42,586 nt of DNA from positions 1-42,586 of the forward strand of contig DASSZD010000136.1 of NCBI GenBank assembly GCA_035702985.1. Direction: 5' to 3'. Each line of letters starts with the position of its first letter. Position 1 is the first letter of the stretch. The notes under the pieces were generated by a model. It was not told the DNA's origin and did no database searches. It saw only the letters and a program-made list of their open reading frames with translations. This document shows positions 21,307 through 29,494 of the stretch, piece by piece. Both the position numbers and the translations under genes were made by a program. The stretch is from JAKAXG01 sp035702985 (lineage in GTDB: Bacteria; Actinomycetota; Acidimicrobiia; Acidimicrobiales; Palsa-688).

Positions 21307-22472
21307 GGGGTCGCCCTTTCAGCAGCAGCAGACGCAGCAGTCGTCGCCGCCTCCGCCGCAGCAGTCGTTGCAGGCCATGTTGGCGCAGCAGTCGCACGCC
21401 AGCAGGTCGAAGCAGCCGGGGCCCCGGCGCCGGTAACCCCCGTAGCCGCCGTACCCGGGCGGCGGGCCGTACGGGTCGTAGTAACCGCCCGGGGCCGGCG
21501 GCGCCCGCCGAAGATGCCCAGGGAGAGCACGGCCGGTACGGCCATGGCGGCCAGTCCGGCGGCCGCCCCGGCCAGGGCGGGCCGGCGCCGGCGGTGGTCG
21601 TCTCCGCGGGGAACGGCCGGGCCGGTCCCGGCCAACCCCCGGAACGTCCGGTCGACGGCCCGCTCCAGGACCGGGCCGAGAAGCGCCCGGGCCAGGTCCG
21701 GGTCGGCCAGGTCGGCGCCGTCCAGTGCTGTCCCGACGGAGCGGACCAGCAGCTCCGCCAGGCGGCGGGCCTCGGCGGGCGGCGTGGATGTGGCGGCCAG
21801 CGGGTTGAACGATCCCCGCCGCTGGTCCCGCCGGTAGTCGTCCACCGCGTCGATCAGGTGCACCAGCCGGCCGAAGGCGTCGCCGGCCCGCATCAGCGGT
21901 TCCCGGTTGGCGGGTAGCCCGGCGGCGTCGGCGGTCCGGGCGAACAGCTCGGCCACGGCCGCCCCGCTGGGCTCCAGCAGCTCGTCGAGGGTGGCACGGG
22001 GGAGCCCTTCGACCTCGGCGGCCCGGATGACAGCATCCGATAGGAGTCCGGGGGCCAGTCCCGACTCCCGGGCCAGCCGGCGGCCCTTCTGTTCGATCCG
22101 GCCGGCTCGGCGGGCGGCCGGCGGGCGCAGGGGGGCGGGGATGTCGGCGTCGGTGATCTTGTCCCGCAGGGCGGCCGCCCCGGCCAGGAGGCTGGCCGCC
22201 GCGGCCAGGCGGGCCCCGCTGTTGTCAGCCGGTATGACCTCGGCCGGGCGCATGGCCCGCAGGGCGCACGGGCCGGCCGTCACCGTGGCCGCCGGCCCGG
22301 TCTGGGCCTCCACCAGCACCGACAGTACGAGCAGGTCGTAGCCGGTCAGCACCCGGGAAGCCTGGCCGCTCTCGGCGCGCAGGGTCAGGCACAGCCCGCA
22401 CAGGTGGGAGCGCCAACGTTGGTGCAGGTCCGGGCCGAGGCCGTGCCGGCAGGGGCGGGTGATGCCACGCAT
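21303..22472 (-). CDS. DUF5685 protein, apparent 1-nt frameshift near the 3' end
   Basis: A 389-residue reading frame whose first 320 or so residues match the DUF5685 pattern (GITRPCRHGLGPDLHQRW, HLCGLCLTLRAESGQA, VLTGYDLLVLSVLVEAQ, AGPCALRAMRP). It is mostly helical with a hydrophobic segment near 300-325. From about 21494 leftward the frame turns into Ala/Thr/Arg-rich noise. The other frame reads GGYYDPYGPPPGYGGYGGYR, then CFDLLACDCCANMACNDCC and a CC-rich end, stopping at 21319. Adding one G to the G4 run at 21491-21494 would join them. The native protein therefore probably ends in a cysteine-rich, metal-binding-like tail. Either the gene is mutated or the sequence lacks a base. Confidence 0.8.
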   Translation of the reverse strand: MRGITRPCRHGLGPDLHQRWRSHLCGLCLTLRAESGQASRVLTGYDLLVLSVLVEAQTGPAATVTAGPCALRAMRPAEVIPADNSGARLAAAASLLAGAAALRDKITDADIPAPLRPPAARRAGRIEQKGRRLARESGLAPGLLSDAVIRAAEVEGLPRATLDELLEPSGAAVAELFARTADAAGLPANREPLMRAGDAFGRLVHLIDAVDDYRRDQRRGSFNPLAATSTPPAEARRLAELLVRSVGTALDGADLADPDLARALLGPVLERAVDRTFRGLAGTGPAVPRGDDHRRRRPALAGAAAGLAAMAVPAVLSLGIFGGRRRPRAVTTTRTARRPGTAATGVTGAGAPAASTCWRATAAPTWPATTAAAEAATTAASAAAERATP

Positions 22473-22522
22473 GGGCCTTTTCTACCCCCGCCGGCCGGAA
22501 CGCGCCGAAACGGCAGGGCGGC

Positions 22523-22528
22523 TAGCCT
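22523..22528 (+). promoter_or_regulatory. -10 TAGCCT before the small ORF at 22536
   Basis: TAGCCT lies 7 nt before the ATG at 22536. It supports expression of this otherwise doubtful small gene. Confidence 0.45.
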
Positions 22529-22535
22529 GCCGCGA

Positions 22536-22745
22536 ATGGTCGTCGACGACCCGGTCGGGGCCCGGGCCCTGTGCGCCGAAGGGCGCAACGTGGTGGTGGT
22601 GGTCGCTCCGGGCGCCCCGCTGTGCCGACCGGCGGGCCCGGGCCGCCTGGCGGTGTTCGTGGGCGACCCCGAGGATGCGGCGGTGCGGGCCGGGGCGGCG
22701 GAGATGGATGCGGAGCTGTTCGGCTCCGCCGACGCTTCTCCCTAG
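22536..22745 (+). CDS. Small hypothetical protein, 69 aa
   Basis: I do not recognise the family. The product begins MVVDDPVGARALCAEGRNVV, continues VVVAPGAPLCRPAGPGRL with two cysteines, and ends in an acidic helix (DPEDAAVRAGAAEMDAELFG). The beta-alpha pattern suggests a small folded domain. Support for it being real comes from a leaderless-type -10 upstream, strong GC bias at third codon positions, and a tidy fit between the divergent DUF5685 start and the convergent yihY stop, which it overlaps by 4 nt. An earlier ATG at 22404 would run through the DUF5685 promoter and is unlikely. Confidence 0.55.
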   Translation: MVVDDPVGARALCAEGRNVVVVVAPGAPLCRPAGPGRLAVFVGDPEDAAVRAGAAEMDAELFGSADASP

Positions 22746-23677
22746 CGCACCTCGACGTCGACCCGCTCGGTCTCGACCCGCTCCTCCTTGCCGGCCAGCT
22801 GCTCCAGCTGGGCCAGGTCGGCCGCCGTCAGGTTCTCCGAGGTCAGCGACCGGGGCCACAGCCGGCGGGCCCGGACCACGTTGGCCTCGACTGCGAGGAT
22901 CGTGATGCGGGCCATCAGGTAGATGAACCCCAGCAGGGCCAGCACCGGGGTGAAGGTGCCGTAGAGGGAGTTGGAGTGGGCCAGCAGGTGGACCAGCCCC
23001 ACGCCCACACCGGTCAGGATGGCCCACGCCACCCCGGCCACGGCGGCGCCCGGCACCAGATCCCGGACCGGGATCCCCCGGGGGCTGACGATCCGGAAGC
23101 ACAGCACGAACAGCCCCATGTCGAACACCACCGCCACCAGGGTGGACAGGATGTCGCCGCCGGTCCAGCCCAGCCAGGCGCCGATCGACGAGATGAACGT
23201 GGAGATCACCACGCCCAGGCCGAACACCGCGTACCACCCGAAGCTGCGCAGCGTGCGGGGCACGAATCCGGCCCGCACCCGGTTGGGCTGGTTCCAGGCT
23301 TCCTCCATGGTGAACTGGGCCGCCTGGGCCAGGCCCTGGGCGCCCCATATGAGGCCGAGCACCCCGATCACCAGGGCGAACGGCTGGCCGTGGAGGCTCT
23401 TGCCCTGCAGCTGGTGGGCGGCCGGCCCGATTATCGGGTAGCTGCCCACATGGTTCTCGAGCGAGCGTATGGCCGACTGGTCCCCCTGCAGGACGTAGGC
23501 CACCACGGTGAAGGCGGCGAGCAGCAGCGGGAACACCGACAGGAACCCGTAGTAGGTGATCAGGGCGCTGAGGTAGCCGCCCCGGTCATCGCTGTACTTC
23601 TTCTGCACCGACCACAGGTAGGCGGGCACCTTCCACCGCCGCTGCAGGCCGTCGATCCGGGAGATGAGACCATTCAT
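22742..23677 (-). CDS. YihY/BrkB-family membrane protein
   Basis: A 311-residue integral membrane protein with about six helices. The family pattern is clear: DRGGYLSALITYYGFLSVFP near the N-terminus, GLIWGAQGLAQAAQFTMEEAWN in the middle, and FTPVLALLGFIYLMARITIL near the end. A charged cytoplasmic tail (EERVETERVDVEVR) follows. The family was once called ribonuclease BN by mistake and the true function is unknown; transport or envelope roles have been proposed. The ATG at 23677 is a good start. It is divergent from the LLM oxidoreductase gene. Confidence 0.92.
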   Translation of the reverse strand: MNGLISRIDGLQRRWKVPAYLWSVQKKYSDDRGGYLSALITYYGFLSVFPLLLAAFTVVAYVLQGDQSAIRSLENHVGSYPIIGPAAHQLQGKSLHGQPFALVIGVLGLIWGAQGLAQAAQFTMEEAWNQPNRVRAGFVPRTLRSFGWYAVFGLGVVISTFISSIGAWLGWTGGDILSTLVAVVFDMGLFVLCFRIVSPRGIPVRDLVPGAAVAGVAWAILTGVGVGLVHLLAHSNSLYGTFTPVLALLGFIYLMARITILAVEANVVRARRLWPRSLTSENLTAADLAQLEQLAGKEERVETERVDVEVR

Positions 23678-23753
23678 CCGCGGAACTTGTACCCAAGTGC
23701 CACCGTTACCAAATACAGGACACCGATTGGCGGTGCCGGCGGGTTCCCGGCGG

Positions 23754-23759
23754 TAGCAT
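23754..23759 (+). promoter_or_regulatory. -10 TAGCAT before the second LLM oxidoreductase gene
   Basis: TAGCAT is 8 nt before the ATG at 23768, the same hexamer and spacing as at the first F420 oxidoreductase gene (3650-3655). Confidence 0.45.
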
Positions 23760-23767
23760 CACCGCCC

Positions 23768-24817
23768 ATGAAGATCGCGACCCAGCTGAGCTACGCCGGC
23801 GGCTTCCGGGAATCGGCCCGCCAGGTGAGCGAGATGGAGAAGGCCGGCCTGGACCTGGTGTGGGTGGCCGAGGCCTACGGCTTCGACGCTCCCAGCCTCA
23901 TGGGCTACCTGGCCGCTCTCACCGACCGGGTCGAGATCGGCTCCGGCATCCTGCCCATCTACACCCGCACGCCCACCCTGCTGGCCATGACCGCAGCCGG
24001 TGTGGACGCCCTGTCGGGGGGCCGCTGCACCCTGGGTCTGGGAGCGTCCGGGCCGCAGGTCATCGAAGGGTGGCACGGGGTGACCTACGACGCCCCCATC
24101 GGGCGGACACGCGAGATCATCGCCATCTGCCGCCAGGTGTGGGCCCGGGAGGCCCCCCTGGTCCACGACGGCCGGCACTACCACCTGCCCCTCCCGGAAG
24201 GGCAGGGCACCGGCCTGGGCAAAGCCCTGAAGATCATCGCCCACCCGGTCCGGCCCCGCATACCGGTCTGGGTGGCGTCGCTCGGCGACAAGAACGTGGC
24301 CATGACGGCCGAGGTGGCCGACGGCTGGCTGCCGATGATGTTCATACCCGAGAAGGCCGGGTCGGTGTGGGGCGACGCCCTGGCGGCCGGGACGGCCAAG
24401 CGGGACCCGTCCCTGGAGCCGCTCATGATCGCCGGCGGCGGGCTTCTGGCCATCGGCGAGGGCGACGAGGTCGCCAGCCTGCGCAACCTGTCGCGGCCCA
24501 TGCTGGCCCTCTACATCGGCGGGATGGGGGCGCGGGGGCGCAACTTCTACAACGACCTGGCTTGCCGCTACGGATACGAGAAGGAGGCGGCCGACATCCA
24601 GGACCTGTACCTGGCCGGGAAGAAGGAGGAGGCGGCGGCGGCCATCCCCGACGAGATCCTGCGCCTCACCTCGCTGTGCGGGCCGGCCTCCTGGGTGGCC
24701 GAGCGGGTGGCCGCCCTCGAAGAGGCCGGGATCACCCACCTTCAGGTGACCCCCATCCCCACCGGGGAGCAGACCCCCGCCCAGCTGATCGGCCAGGTCA
24801 AGGAGATGGTCGGCTAG
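23768..24817 (+). CDS. LLM-class F420-dependent oxidoreductase
   Basis: A 349-residue luciferase-like TIM-barrel enzyme. Typical segments: MKIATQLSYAGGFRESARQV, LDLVWVAEAYGFDAPSLMGY, VEIGSGILPIYTRTPTLLAM, GRCTLGLGASGPQVIEGWHG, IPVWVASLGDKNVAMTAEVA and DGWLPMMF. It matches the mycobacterial-type F420 oxidoreductases linked to fatty-acid or xenobiotic turnover, but its substrate is unknown. It is longer than the oxidoreductase at 2.7-3.6 kb and only distantly similar, so the two are not recent duplicates. It overlaps the convergent MhuD-like gene by 4 nt. Confidence 0.92.
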   Translation: MKIATQLSYAGGFRESARQVSEMEKAGLDLVWVAEAYGFDAPSLMGYLAALTDRVEIGSGILPIYTRTPTLLAMTAAGVDALSGGRCTLGLGASGPQVIEGWHGVTYDAPIGRTREIIAICRQVWAREAPLVHDGRHYHLPLPEGQGTGLGKALKIIAHPVRPRIPVWVASLGDKNVAMTAEVADGWLPMMFIPEKAGSVWGDALAAGTAKRDPSLEPLMIAGGGLLAIGEGDEVASLRNLSRPMLALYIGGMGARGRNFYNDLACRYGYEKEAADIQDLYLAGKKEEAAAAIPDEILRLTSLCGPASWVAERVAALEEAGITHLQVTPIPTGEQTPAQLIGQVKEMVG

Positions 24818-25128
24818 CGGCCCAGGTCCTCCACCGTGTAGCTCCACAGCTCGCTGTGCACGGCGACCGGGCGGTCGCCGTGGGGGGCGTCGGCGCCGCG
24901 GTGGCCGTGCCCGAAGGCCGGGGAGGCGACCCAGTCGTCGAAGGACTTCTCGTCCCTCCAACGGGTCACGACCAGCCATGTGGTGCGGCCGTCAGTGGGG
25001 CGGAGCAGCTCGAAACCCTCGAAACCGGGCGCCCCGTCCACGGCCCCGGCCCGGGCGGCGAACCGGCGGGCCAGCTCGTCACCCTGCTCGGGACCGACGT
25101 CGATGGCGTTGATGCGTATGACCGACAT
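24814..25128 (-). CDS. Antibiotic_biosynthesis_monooxygenase (MhuD-like heme degradation)
   Basis: A 104-residue ferredoxin-like-fold (ABM) protein. The segments SVIRINAIDVGPEQGDELAR, RFAARAGAVDGAPGFEGFEL, LRPTDGRTTWLVVTRWRDEK and FDDWVASPAF match mycobacterial MhuD and its relatives, which degrade heme and release iron. The expected heme-ligand histidine region (AHAGHR in MhuD) corresponds to FGHGHRGADAPHG. Asn/Trp residues resembling the heme-ruffling pair are present (INAI, WASPAF), but I cannot confirm the geometry. Another quinol-monooxygenase-like function is possible. ATG at 25128. It is convergent with the LLM oxidoreductase gene. Confidence 0.82.
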   Translation of the reverse strand: MSVIRINAIDVGPEQGDELARRFAARAGAVDGAPGFEGFELLRPTDGRTTWLVVTRWRDEKSFDDWVASPAFGHGHRGADAPHGDRPVAVHSELWSYTVEDLGR

Positions 25129-25192
25129 GGGACCAAACCTAATCAGCCGGTCCGCCCGGTCGGTCGATTCGGGAGCGGAGGGACCGGCAGGT

Positions 25193-25198
25193 TATGCT
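25193..25198 (+). promoter_or_regulatory. -10 TATGCT before a small membrane protein gene
   Basis: TATGCT is followed by 7 nt and the ATG at 25206. An earlier ATG at 25194 lies inside this hexamer, which decides against it. Confidence 0.45.
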
Positions 25199-25205
25199 GC
25201 CGGGC

Positions 25206-25394
25206 ATGCGGGTCATGATGCAGAACTCCCCCGGTGAATACCTATTCGCTCTCCTCATGGCCGCCTCCCCGATCATCGGCTCGATCTGGGTCACCCCCGC
25301 CGACACCAAGTGGACCGTCTTCAGCGTCGGCTGCCTGATGGTGCTCGCCGTCCTGGCCGTGGCCCTCAAGCCGGTCAAGAAGTCAGCGTCTTGA
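25206..25394 (+). CDS. Small two-helix membrane protein
   Basis: A 62-residue protein (MRVMMQNSPGEYLFALLMAA, then SPIIGSIWVTPADTKWTVFS, then VGCLMVLAVLAVALKPVKK). Two hydrophobic helices flank a short polar loop with a basic tail, so both ends should be cytoplasmic. I recognise no family. The start at 25206 fits a leaderless -10; ATG 25194 would have GGAGGG 11 nt upstream and is the alternative. The last 12 nt overlap the convergent acyltransferase gene. Confidence 0.6.
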   Translation: MRVMMQNSPGEYLFALLMAASPIIGSIWVTPADTKWTVFSVGCLMVLAVLAVALKPVKKSAS

Positions 25395-26828
25395 ACCCAC
25401 CCCCGACGTCCGGAGATCGATGATCCGGGCCTCGGGATCGACCGACAGAAGCTCGGCCACTCCGGTCTGGACCGCCGATGCCAGCACGTCGATGTCAGGT
25501 GCGGTGTCGTAATCGCCGGTGATGCCGAACCCGACGGAGCCGTCGTAGGAGAAGATCGCCACGCCGGTACGCATCTGGATCCCCAGCGGGACATAGGGGT
25601 ACACCTGCAGCATCCTCCGGCCCAGGGCGAACAGGGGGATCTGGGGGCCGGGCACGTTGGTGGTGACGGTGTTTATGGTCCGCTGGGGCACCTTGGTCCC
25701 CAGCCGGCCGGCCAGGGACAGCAGCAGGGGCGGGGCGAAGCCTGACAGGGAGGTCAGCGTCTCGCCGGCCAGCGCCTGCTTGGACCGCTTCAGGTCGGCC
25801 ATCTGGGCGCTGAGCGACCGCAGGCGGTCCAGGGGGTCGGGGATGTGGACGGGCAGCTCGGCGAACATGGCCGACACCCGGTTGGCCATGGACCCGTCTC
25901 CCACGGCCATCCCCCGGTGGTCGCGGCCCCGCACCGAGACCGGCACCAGGGTCCGCAGCGGCAGGTCCACGTCCTCGCCCCGCTTCTCCAGCAGGCTGCG
26001 GAAGCCGCCGGTGACCAGGGCCAGGACCACGTCGTTGAAGGTCCCGCCGAAACGGCGGCGCACCTCCTTGACCTCGGCCACGCTGACCGAGCCCCAGACC
26101 CAGCGCCGGTGGGGGCCGATGGGCCCGTTGAGGCTGGTGCTGCTCCTGCCCCGCATGGACGCAGCCGCGTCGACCAGGCCGCTCAGCGTCCCGGCCGCCT
26201 CGGACACGATCCGGCGGGGGATGCGGGTCCGGGCCCTCAGCACCCGCCCCATCTCGAACGGGCTGGTGAGCATGGCGGTGACGGCGTCGGCGGCCAGCTC
26301 CCAGCCGGCCGGCGGCAGGGCCGGTATCCACGGCTGGGGCGCGGTGCGCACCGGGTCGGGGGACACGTCGAGGATGAGCCCCAGCAGGTCGCTGCCGGCC
26401 ACCCCGTCGACCATGCAGTGGTGCACCTTGGAGATGATGGCCCAGCGGTCGCCGGGGAGGCCCTCGACCATCCACATCTCCCAGAGGGGGCGGTTGCGGT
26501 CCAGCTGCTGGGCCATCACCCGGCCGACCAGGTTGGACAGCTGGGCGTCGCTGCCGGGGGAGGGAAGGGCGGTGTGGCGCAGGTGGTAGTCGATGTTGAA
26601 GAACGGGTCGTCGGCCCACACCGGCCGGCCCAGGTCCAGCGGTACCCGCTTGACCACCTGGCGGTACCGACGGACCAACGGCAGCTTCGATGCCACCATG
26701 TCCCGCAGGTCGTCGAAGACGGGTGGCGGCCCCTCCATGATGGACACGGAGCCGATGTGCATGTGGGTGACGCCGTCCTCCACGTGCAGGAAGCTGGCGT
26801 CGAGGGGGCTCAACCGCTCGAAGGGCAT
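25383..26828 (-). CDS. WS/DGAT acyltransferase
   Basis: A 481-residue bifunctional wax ester synthase / diacylglycerol acyltransferase, which uses acyl-CoA to acylate diacylglycerol or fatty alcohols and stores triacylglycerol or wax. The N-terminus MPFERLSPLDASFLHVEDGV is typical. The catalytic HHxxxDG motif reads HHCMVDG at residues 136-142. The second motif region (TNVPGPQIPLFALGRRMLQV, VYPYVPLG) and FNDVVLALVTGGF are present. The length is normal. RBS AGGAGAGGAG precedes the ATG at 26828. It is divergent from a patatin-like lipase gene, pairing storage and release of lipid. Confidence 0.93.
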   Translation of the reverse strand: MPFERLSPLDASFLHVEDGVTHMHIGSVSIMEGPPPVFDDLRDMVASKLPLVRRYRQVVKRVPLDLGRPVWADDPFFNIDYHLRHTALPSPGSDAQLSNLVGRVMAQQLDRNRPLWEMWMVEGLPGDRWAIISKVHHCMVDGVAGSDLLGLILDVSPDPVRTAPQPWIPALPPAGWELAADAVTAMLTSPFEMGRVLRARTRIPRRIVSEAAGTLSGLVDAAASMRGRSSTSLNGPIGPHRRWVWGSVSVAEVKEVRRRFGGTFNDVVLALVTGGFRSLLEKRGEDVDLPLRTLVPVSVRGRDHRGMAVGDGSMANRVSAMFAELPVHIPDPLDRLRSLSAQMADLKRSKQALAGETLTSLSGFAPPLLLSLAGRLGTKVPQRTINTVTTNVPGPQIPLFALGRRMLQVYPYVPLGIQMRTGVAIFSYDGSVGFGITGDYDTAPDIDVLASAVQTGVAELLSVDPEARIIDLRTSGVGSRR

Positions 26829-26952
26829 GACGGCTCCTCTCCTTCGGGTCGCTCCGGCATTGATATCAGGCCCGGACACCGTTGGTCGCGCTAACCGGTT
26901 CCGGCCCGGCCGCCGAATGGGTCCAATCGCCCCCGGCCGGAACCGGCCGCGA

Positions 26953-26958
26953 TAGGTT
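26953..26958 (+). promoter_or_regulatory. -10 TAGGTT before the patatin gene
   Basis: TAGGTT lies exactly 6 nt before the ATG at 26965, with GCCGCC between, so no leader is expected. Confidence 0.5.
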
Positions 26959-26964
26959 GCCGCC

Positions 26965-27993
26965 ATGCGAATAGGGCTGGTGCTGGCTGCCGGCGGCTCC
27001 GTGGGGGTCGCCTACCACGGCGCCGTGCTGGCCGCTCTGGAAGAGGTGACCGGGTGGGACCCCAGGCAGGCCGACATCCTGGTCGGCACCTCGGCCGGCT
27101 CGTTGACCGCCTCCATCCTGAGGGCCGGGATCCCGGCGTCGGACCTGGCCGCCATCAGCGAAGGTGCCGCCCTGTCCGAGGAGGGGGACCGCCTGGCCAC
27201 CCTGGGTCGGCCCCACCGGCCCCGGCCGACCGCGGCCCACGCCCTGTCGTTCCGGCCCATGGCCGACCCGCTGGCCGTGCTGCACGCCGCCAGCCGTCCC
27301 TGGTCGCTGTCGCTGCGACGGCTGCTGGTCGCCGGCCTGCCCGCCGGCGGCATACCCACCGATGCCATATCGGAGGGCATAGACGCCGTCTACTCCGGCC
27401 GGTGGCCCACCGCCCCGTTGTGGATCTGCGCCTGGGACCTGCGGGCCGGCCGCCGGGTCGTGTTCGGGCGGTCCGGAGCCCCGACGGCTTCGGTGGGCAG
27501 GGCGGTGGCGGCGTCGGCCGCCATCCCGGCCTACTTCCAGCCGGTGCGCATCGGGGGCCGGCGCTACGTGGACGGCGGGGTGCACTCGATGGTCAACCTG
27601 GACCTGGTCGCCGGGGCCGGACTGGACCTGGTCGTAGCCGTGTCCCCCCTCTCGCAGGCGTCCGCCTGGCCGGGGCTGTCCCCGGCGTCGGTGATGAGGC
27701 AGCCCCTGCGGTCCCGGCTGCGGGCCGAGGTGGACGCGCTGCGGGCCACCGGAGTGCCGGTCGTGGCCATACAGCCCGGCCGGTCGGTGACCGCCTCGAT
27801 GGGGCTCAACCCGATGGACGCGGCCCGCCGGGGCGAGGTGTCGCGCTCGGCCCGGGCCGGGGTGCGCCGCTGGCTACGCGAGGGAATCGAGGGCCGCCGC
27901 CTGGCCGGGATCCTGGCCGACGCGGCGGACGGCGCCGGGCGCCGCCGGGCCGGGACCGCCGACGGCGCCGGCCGGATCCTGCCGTCTGCTTAG
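26965..27993 (+). CDS. Patatin-like phospholipase
   Basis: A 342-residue serine hydrolase with the patatin catalytic dyad. The oxyanion glycine loop is in LVLAAGGSVGVAYHGAVLAA, the nucleophile Ser43 is in GTSAGS, and the Asp is in YVDGGVHS (about 203). The family hydrolyses phospholipids or neutral lipids. Adjacent to a WS/DGAT acyltransferase, it may release fatty acids from stored lipid or remodel membranes. No signal peptide or membrane helix is clear. Start: ATG at 26965 with a leaderless -10. It is followed 84 bp later by sufB. Confidence 0.9.
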   Translation: MRIGLVLAAGGSVGVAYHGAVLAALEEVTGWDPRQADILVGTSAGSLTASILRAGIPASDLAAISEGAALSEEGDRLATLGRPHRPRPTAAHALSFRPMADPLAVLHAASRPWSLSLRRLLVAGLPAGGIPTDAISEGIDAVYSGRWPTAPLWICAWDLRAGRRVVFGRSGAPTASVGRAVAASAAIPAYFQPVRIGGRRYVDGGVHSMVNLDLVAGAGLDLVVAVSPLSQASAWPGLSPASVMRQPLRSRLRAEVDALRATGVPVVAIQPGRSVTASMGLNPMDAARRGEVSRSARAGVRRWLREGIEGRRLAGILADAADGAGRRRAGTADGAGRILPSA

Positions 27994-28026
27994 CGGGTTC
28001 TCTCCCGGGTAGTTCCCTGGGGTTGT

Positions 28027-28040
28027 TACTATCTACGTAG
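28027..28040 (+). promoter_or_regulatory. sufB promoter/operator candidate
   Basis: TACTAT (28027-28032) is a plausible -10. Next to it, CTACGTAG (28033-28040) is a perfect 8-bp palindrome at the expected start of transcription. There is no sufR gene next to the operon, so the regulator is unknown. Confidence 0.35.
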
Positions 28041-28077
28041 GAGAAATCCCCCGGGCACGAGAAGGATGATGCAGCCC

Positions 28078-29481
28078 ATGGCAACTACTTCTGAACTGGA
28101 TCTCGGCCGATACAAGCTGGGATGGAGCGACGTAGAGGACTTCTACGTCTTCAAACCCAAGAAGGGCCTGTCCGAGGACATGGTTCGGGAGATGTCGTGG
28201 ATGAAGGGCGAGCCCGACTGGATGACCCAGCGCCGGCTCAAGTCCCTGCGCCACTTCGAGCGCCGGCCCATGCCCAGCTGGGGCGGGGACATGTCGGGGA
28301 TCGACTTCTCCGACATCTTCTACTACATCAAGCCCATCGACCGGCAGGTCAGCGCCTGGGACCAGCTGCCGGAGTCGGTCAAGGCGACCTACGACAAGCT
28401 GGGTATCCCCGAGGCCGAGCGCAAGTACCTGGCCGGGGTCACCGCCCAGTACGAGTCCGAGGTCGTCTATCACCGGAACCGGGAGGACCTCGAAGCCCAG
28501 GGCGTGCTGTTCTGCGACATGGACACCGCCCTGCGGGAGTACCCCGACCTGGTCAAGCGGTACTTCGGGACGGTCATCCCGGCCAACGACAACAAGTTCG
28601 CCGCGCTCAACACCGCGGTGTGGTCGGGCGGCAGCTTCATCTACGTGCCGCCCGGGGTGAAGGTGGACATGCCGCTCCAGGCGTACTTCCGGATCAACTC
28701 GGAGAACATGGGGCAGTTCGAGCGGACCCTGATCATCGCCGACGAGGGCGCCCAGGTCCACTACATCGAGGGGTGCTCGGCGCCGGTCTACAGCACCGAC
28801 TCCCTGCACTCGGCGGTGGTGGAGATCATCTGCCGGCCCTCCAGCCGGGTCACCTACACGACCATCCAGAACTGGTCGAACAACGTGTACAACCTGGTCA
28901 CCAAGCGGGCCCGCTGCGAGGCCGAGGCCCACATGGAGTGGATCGACGGGAACATCGGGTCCCGCCTGACCATGAAGTACCCGGCCGTCTACCTCATGGG
29001 GCCCAAGGCGTCGGGCGAGGTGCTGTCCGTGGCCTACGCCGGCCCGGGCCAGCACCAGGACGCCGGGGCCAAGATGGTGCACGCCGCCCCCGAGACCTCC
29101 TCCACGATCATCTCCAAGTCCATCTCCAAGGACGCCGGGCGGACCTCCTACCGGGGCCTGGTCCGCTTCGAGGAGGGCGCCCGCAAGTCCAAGAGCTTCG
29201 TGCGCTGCGACGCCCTGCTCCTCGACGACCTGTCCCGCAGCGACACCTACCCCTACATCGAGTTCGGCGAGCAGGACGCCCAGGTCGGCCACGAGGCCAC
29301 CGTGTCCAAGGTCGGCGACGACCAGCTCTTCTACCTGATGAGCCGGGGCCTGTCCGAGCAGCAGGCCATGAGCATGATCGTCAACGGTTTCATCGAGCCG
29401 GTCACCCGCACCCTGCCCATGGAGTACGCCGTCGAGTGGAGCCGTCTGATCGAGCTTCAGATGGAAGGCTCGATCGGGTAG
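28078..29481 (+). CDS. sufB: Fe-S cluster assembly scaffold SufB
   Basis: SufB, about 467 residues, builds Fe-S clusters in the SufBC2D complex. The core motifs are YHRNREDLEAQGVLFCDMDT, YVPPGVKVDMPLQAYFRINS, FERTLIIADEGAQVHYIEGC, KRARCEAEAHMEWIDGNIGS, GQHQDAGAKMVHAAPETSST and FVRCDALLLDDLSRSDTYPY, including the conserved Cys residues. Start: ATGs at 28066, 28069 and 28078 are all in frame. AAGGA at 28062-28066 overlaps or abuts the first two, so the third (MATTSELDLGRYKLGW) has the best spacing. It is the first gene of sufB-unknown-sufD-Rieske-sufC. Confidence 0.95.
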   Translation: MATTSELDLGRYKLGWSDVEDFYVFKPKKGLSEDMVREMSWMKGEPDWMTQRRLKSLRHFERRPMPSWGGDMSGIDFSDIFYYIKPIDRQVSAWDQLPESVKATYDKLGIPEAERKYLAGVTAQYESEVVYHRNREDLEAQGVLFCDMDTALREYPDLVKRYFGTVIPANDNKFAALNTAVWSGGSFIYVPPGVKVDMPLQAYFRINSENMGQFERTLIIADEGAQVHYIEGCSAPVYSTDSLHSAVVEIICRPSSRVTYTTIQNWSNNVYNLVTKRARCEAEAHMEWIDGNIGSRLTMKYPAVYLMGPKASGEVLSVAYAGPGQHQDAGAKMVHAAPETSSTIISKSISKDAGRTSYRGLVRFEEGARKSKSFVRCDALLLDDLSRSDTYPYIEFGEQDAQVGHEATVSKVGDDQLFYLMSRGLSEQQAMSMIVNGFIEPVTRTLPMEYAVEWSRLIELQMEGSIG

Positions 29482-29482
29482 T

Positions 29483-29488
29483 TAGCAT
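29483..29488 (+). promoter_or_regulatory. Internal -10 TAGCAT within the suf operon
   Basis: TAGCAT begins 2 nt after the sufB stop and lies 6 nt before the GTG at 29495. It suggests a second, leaderless start site feeding the unknown gene and sufD-sufC. Confidence 0.45.
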
Positions 29489-29494
29489 CGTCCC

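Noticed and set aside
21483..21500. Programmed -1 frameshift in the DUF5685 gene
   Set aside because: No slippery heptamer or downstream pseudoknot is evident, and a one-base homopolymer difference explains the data more simply.
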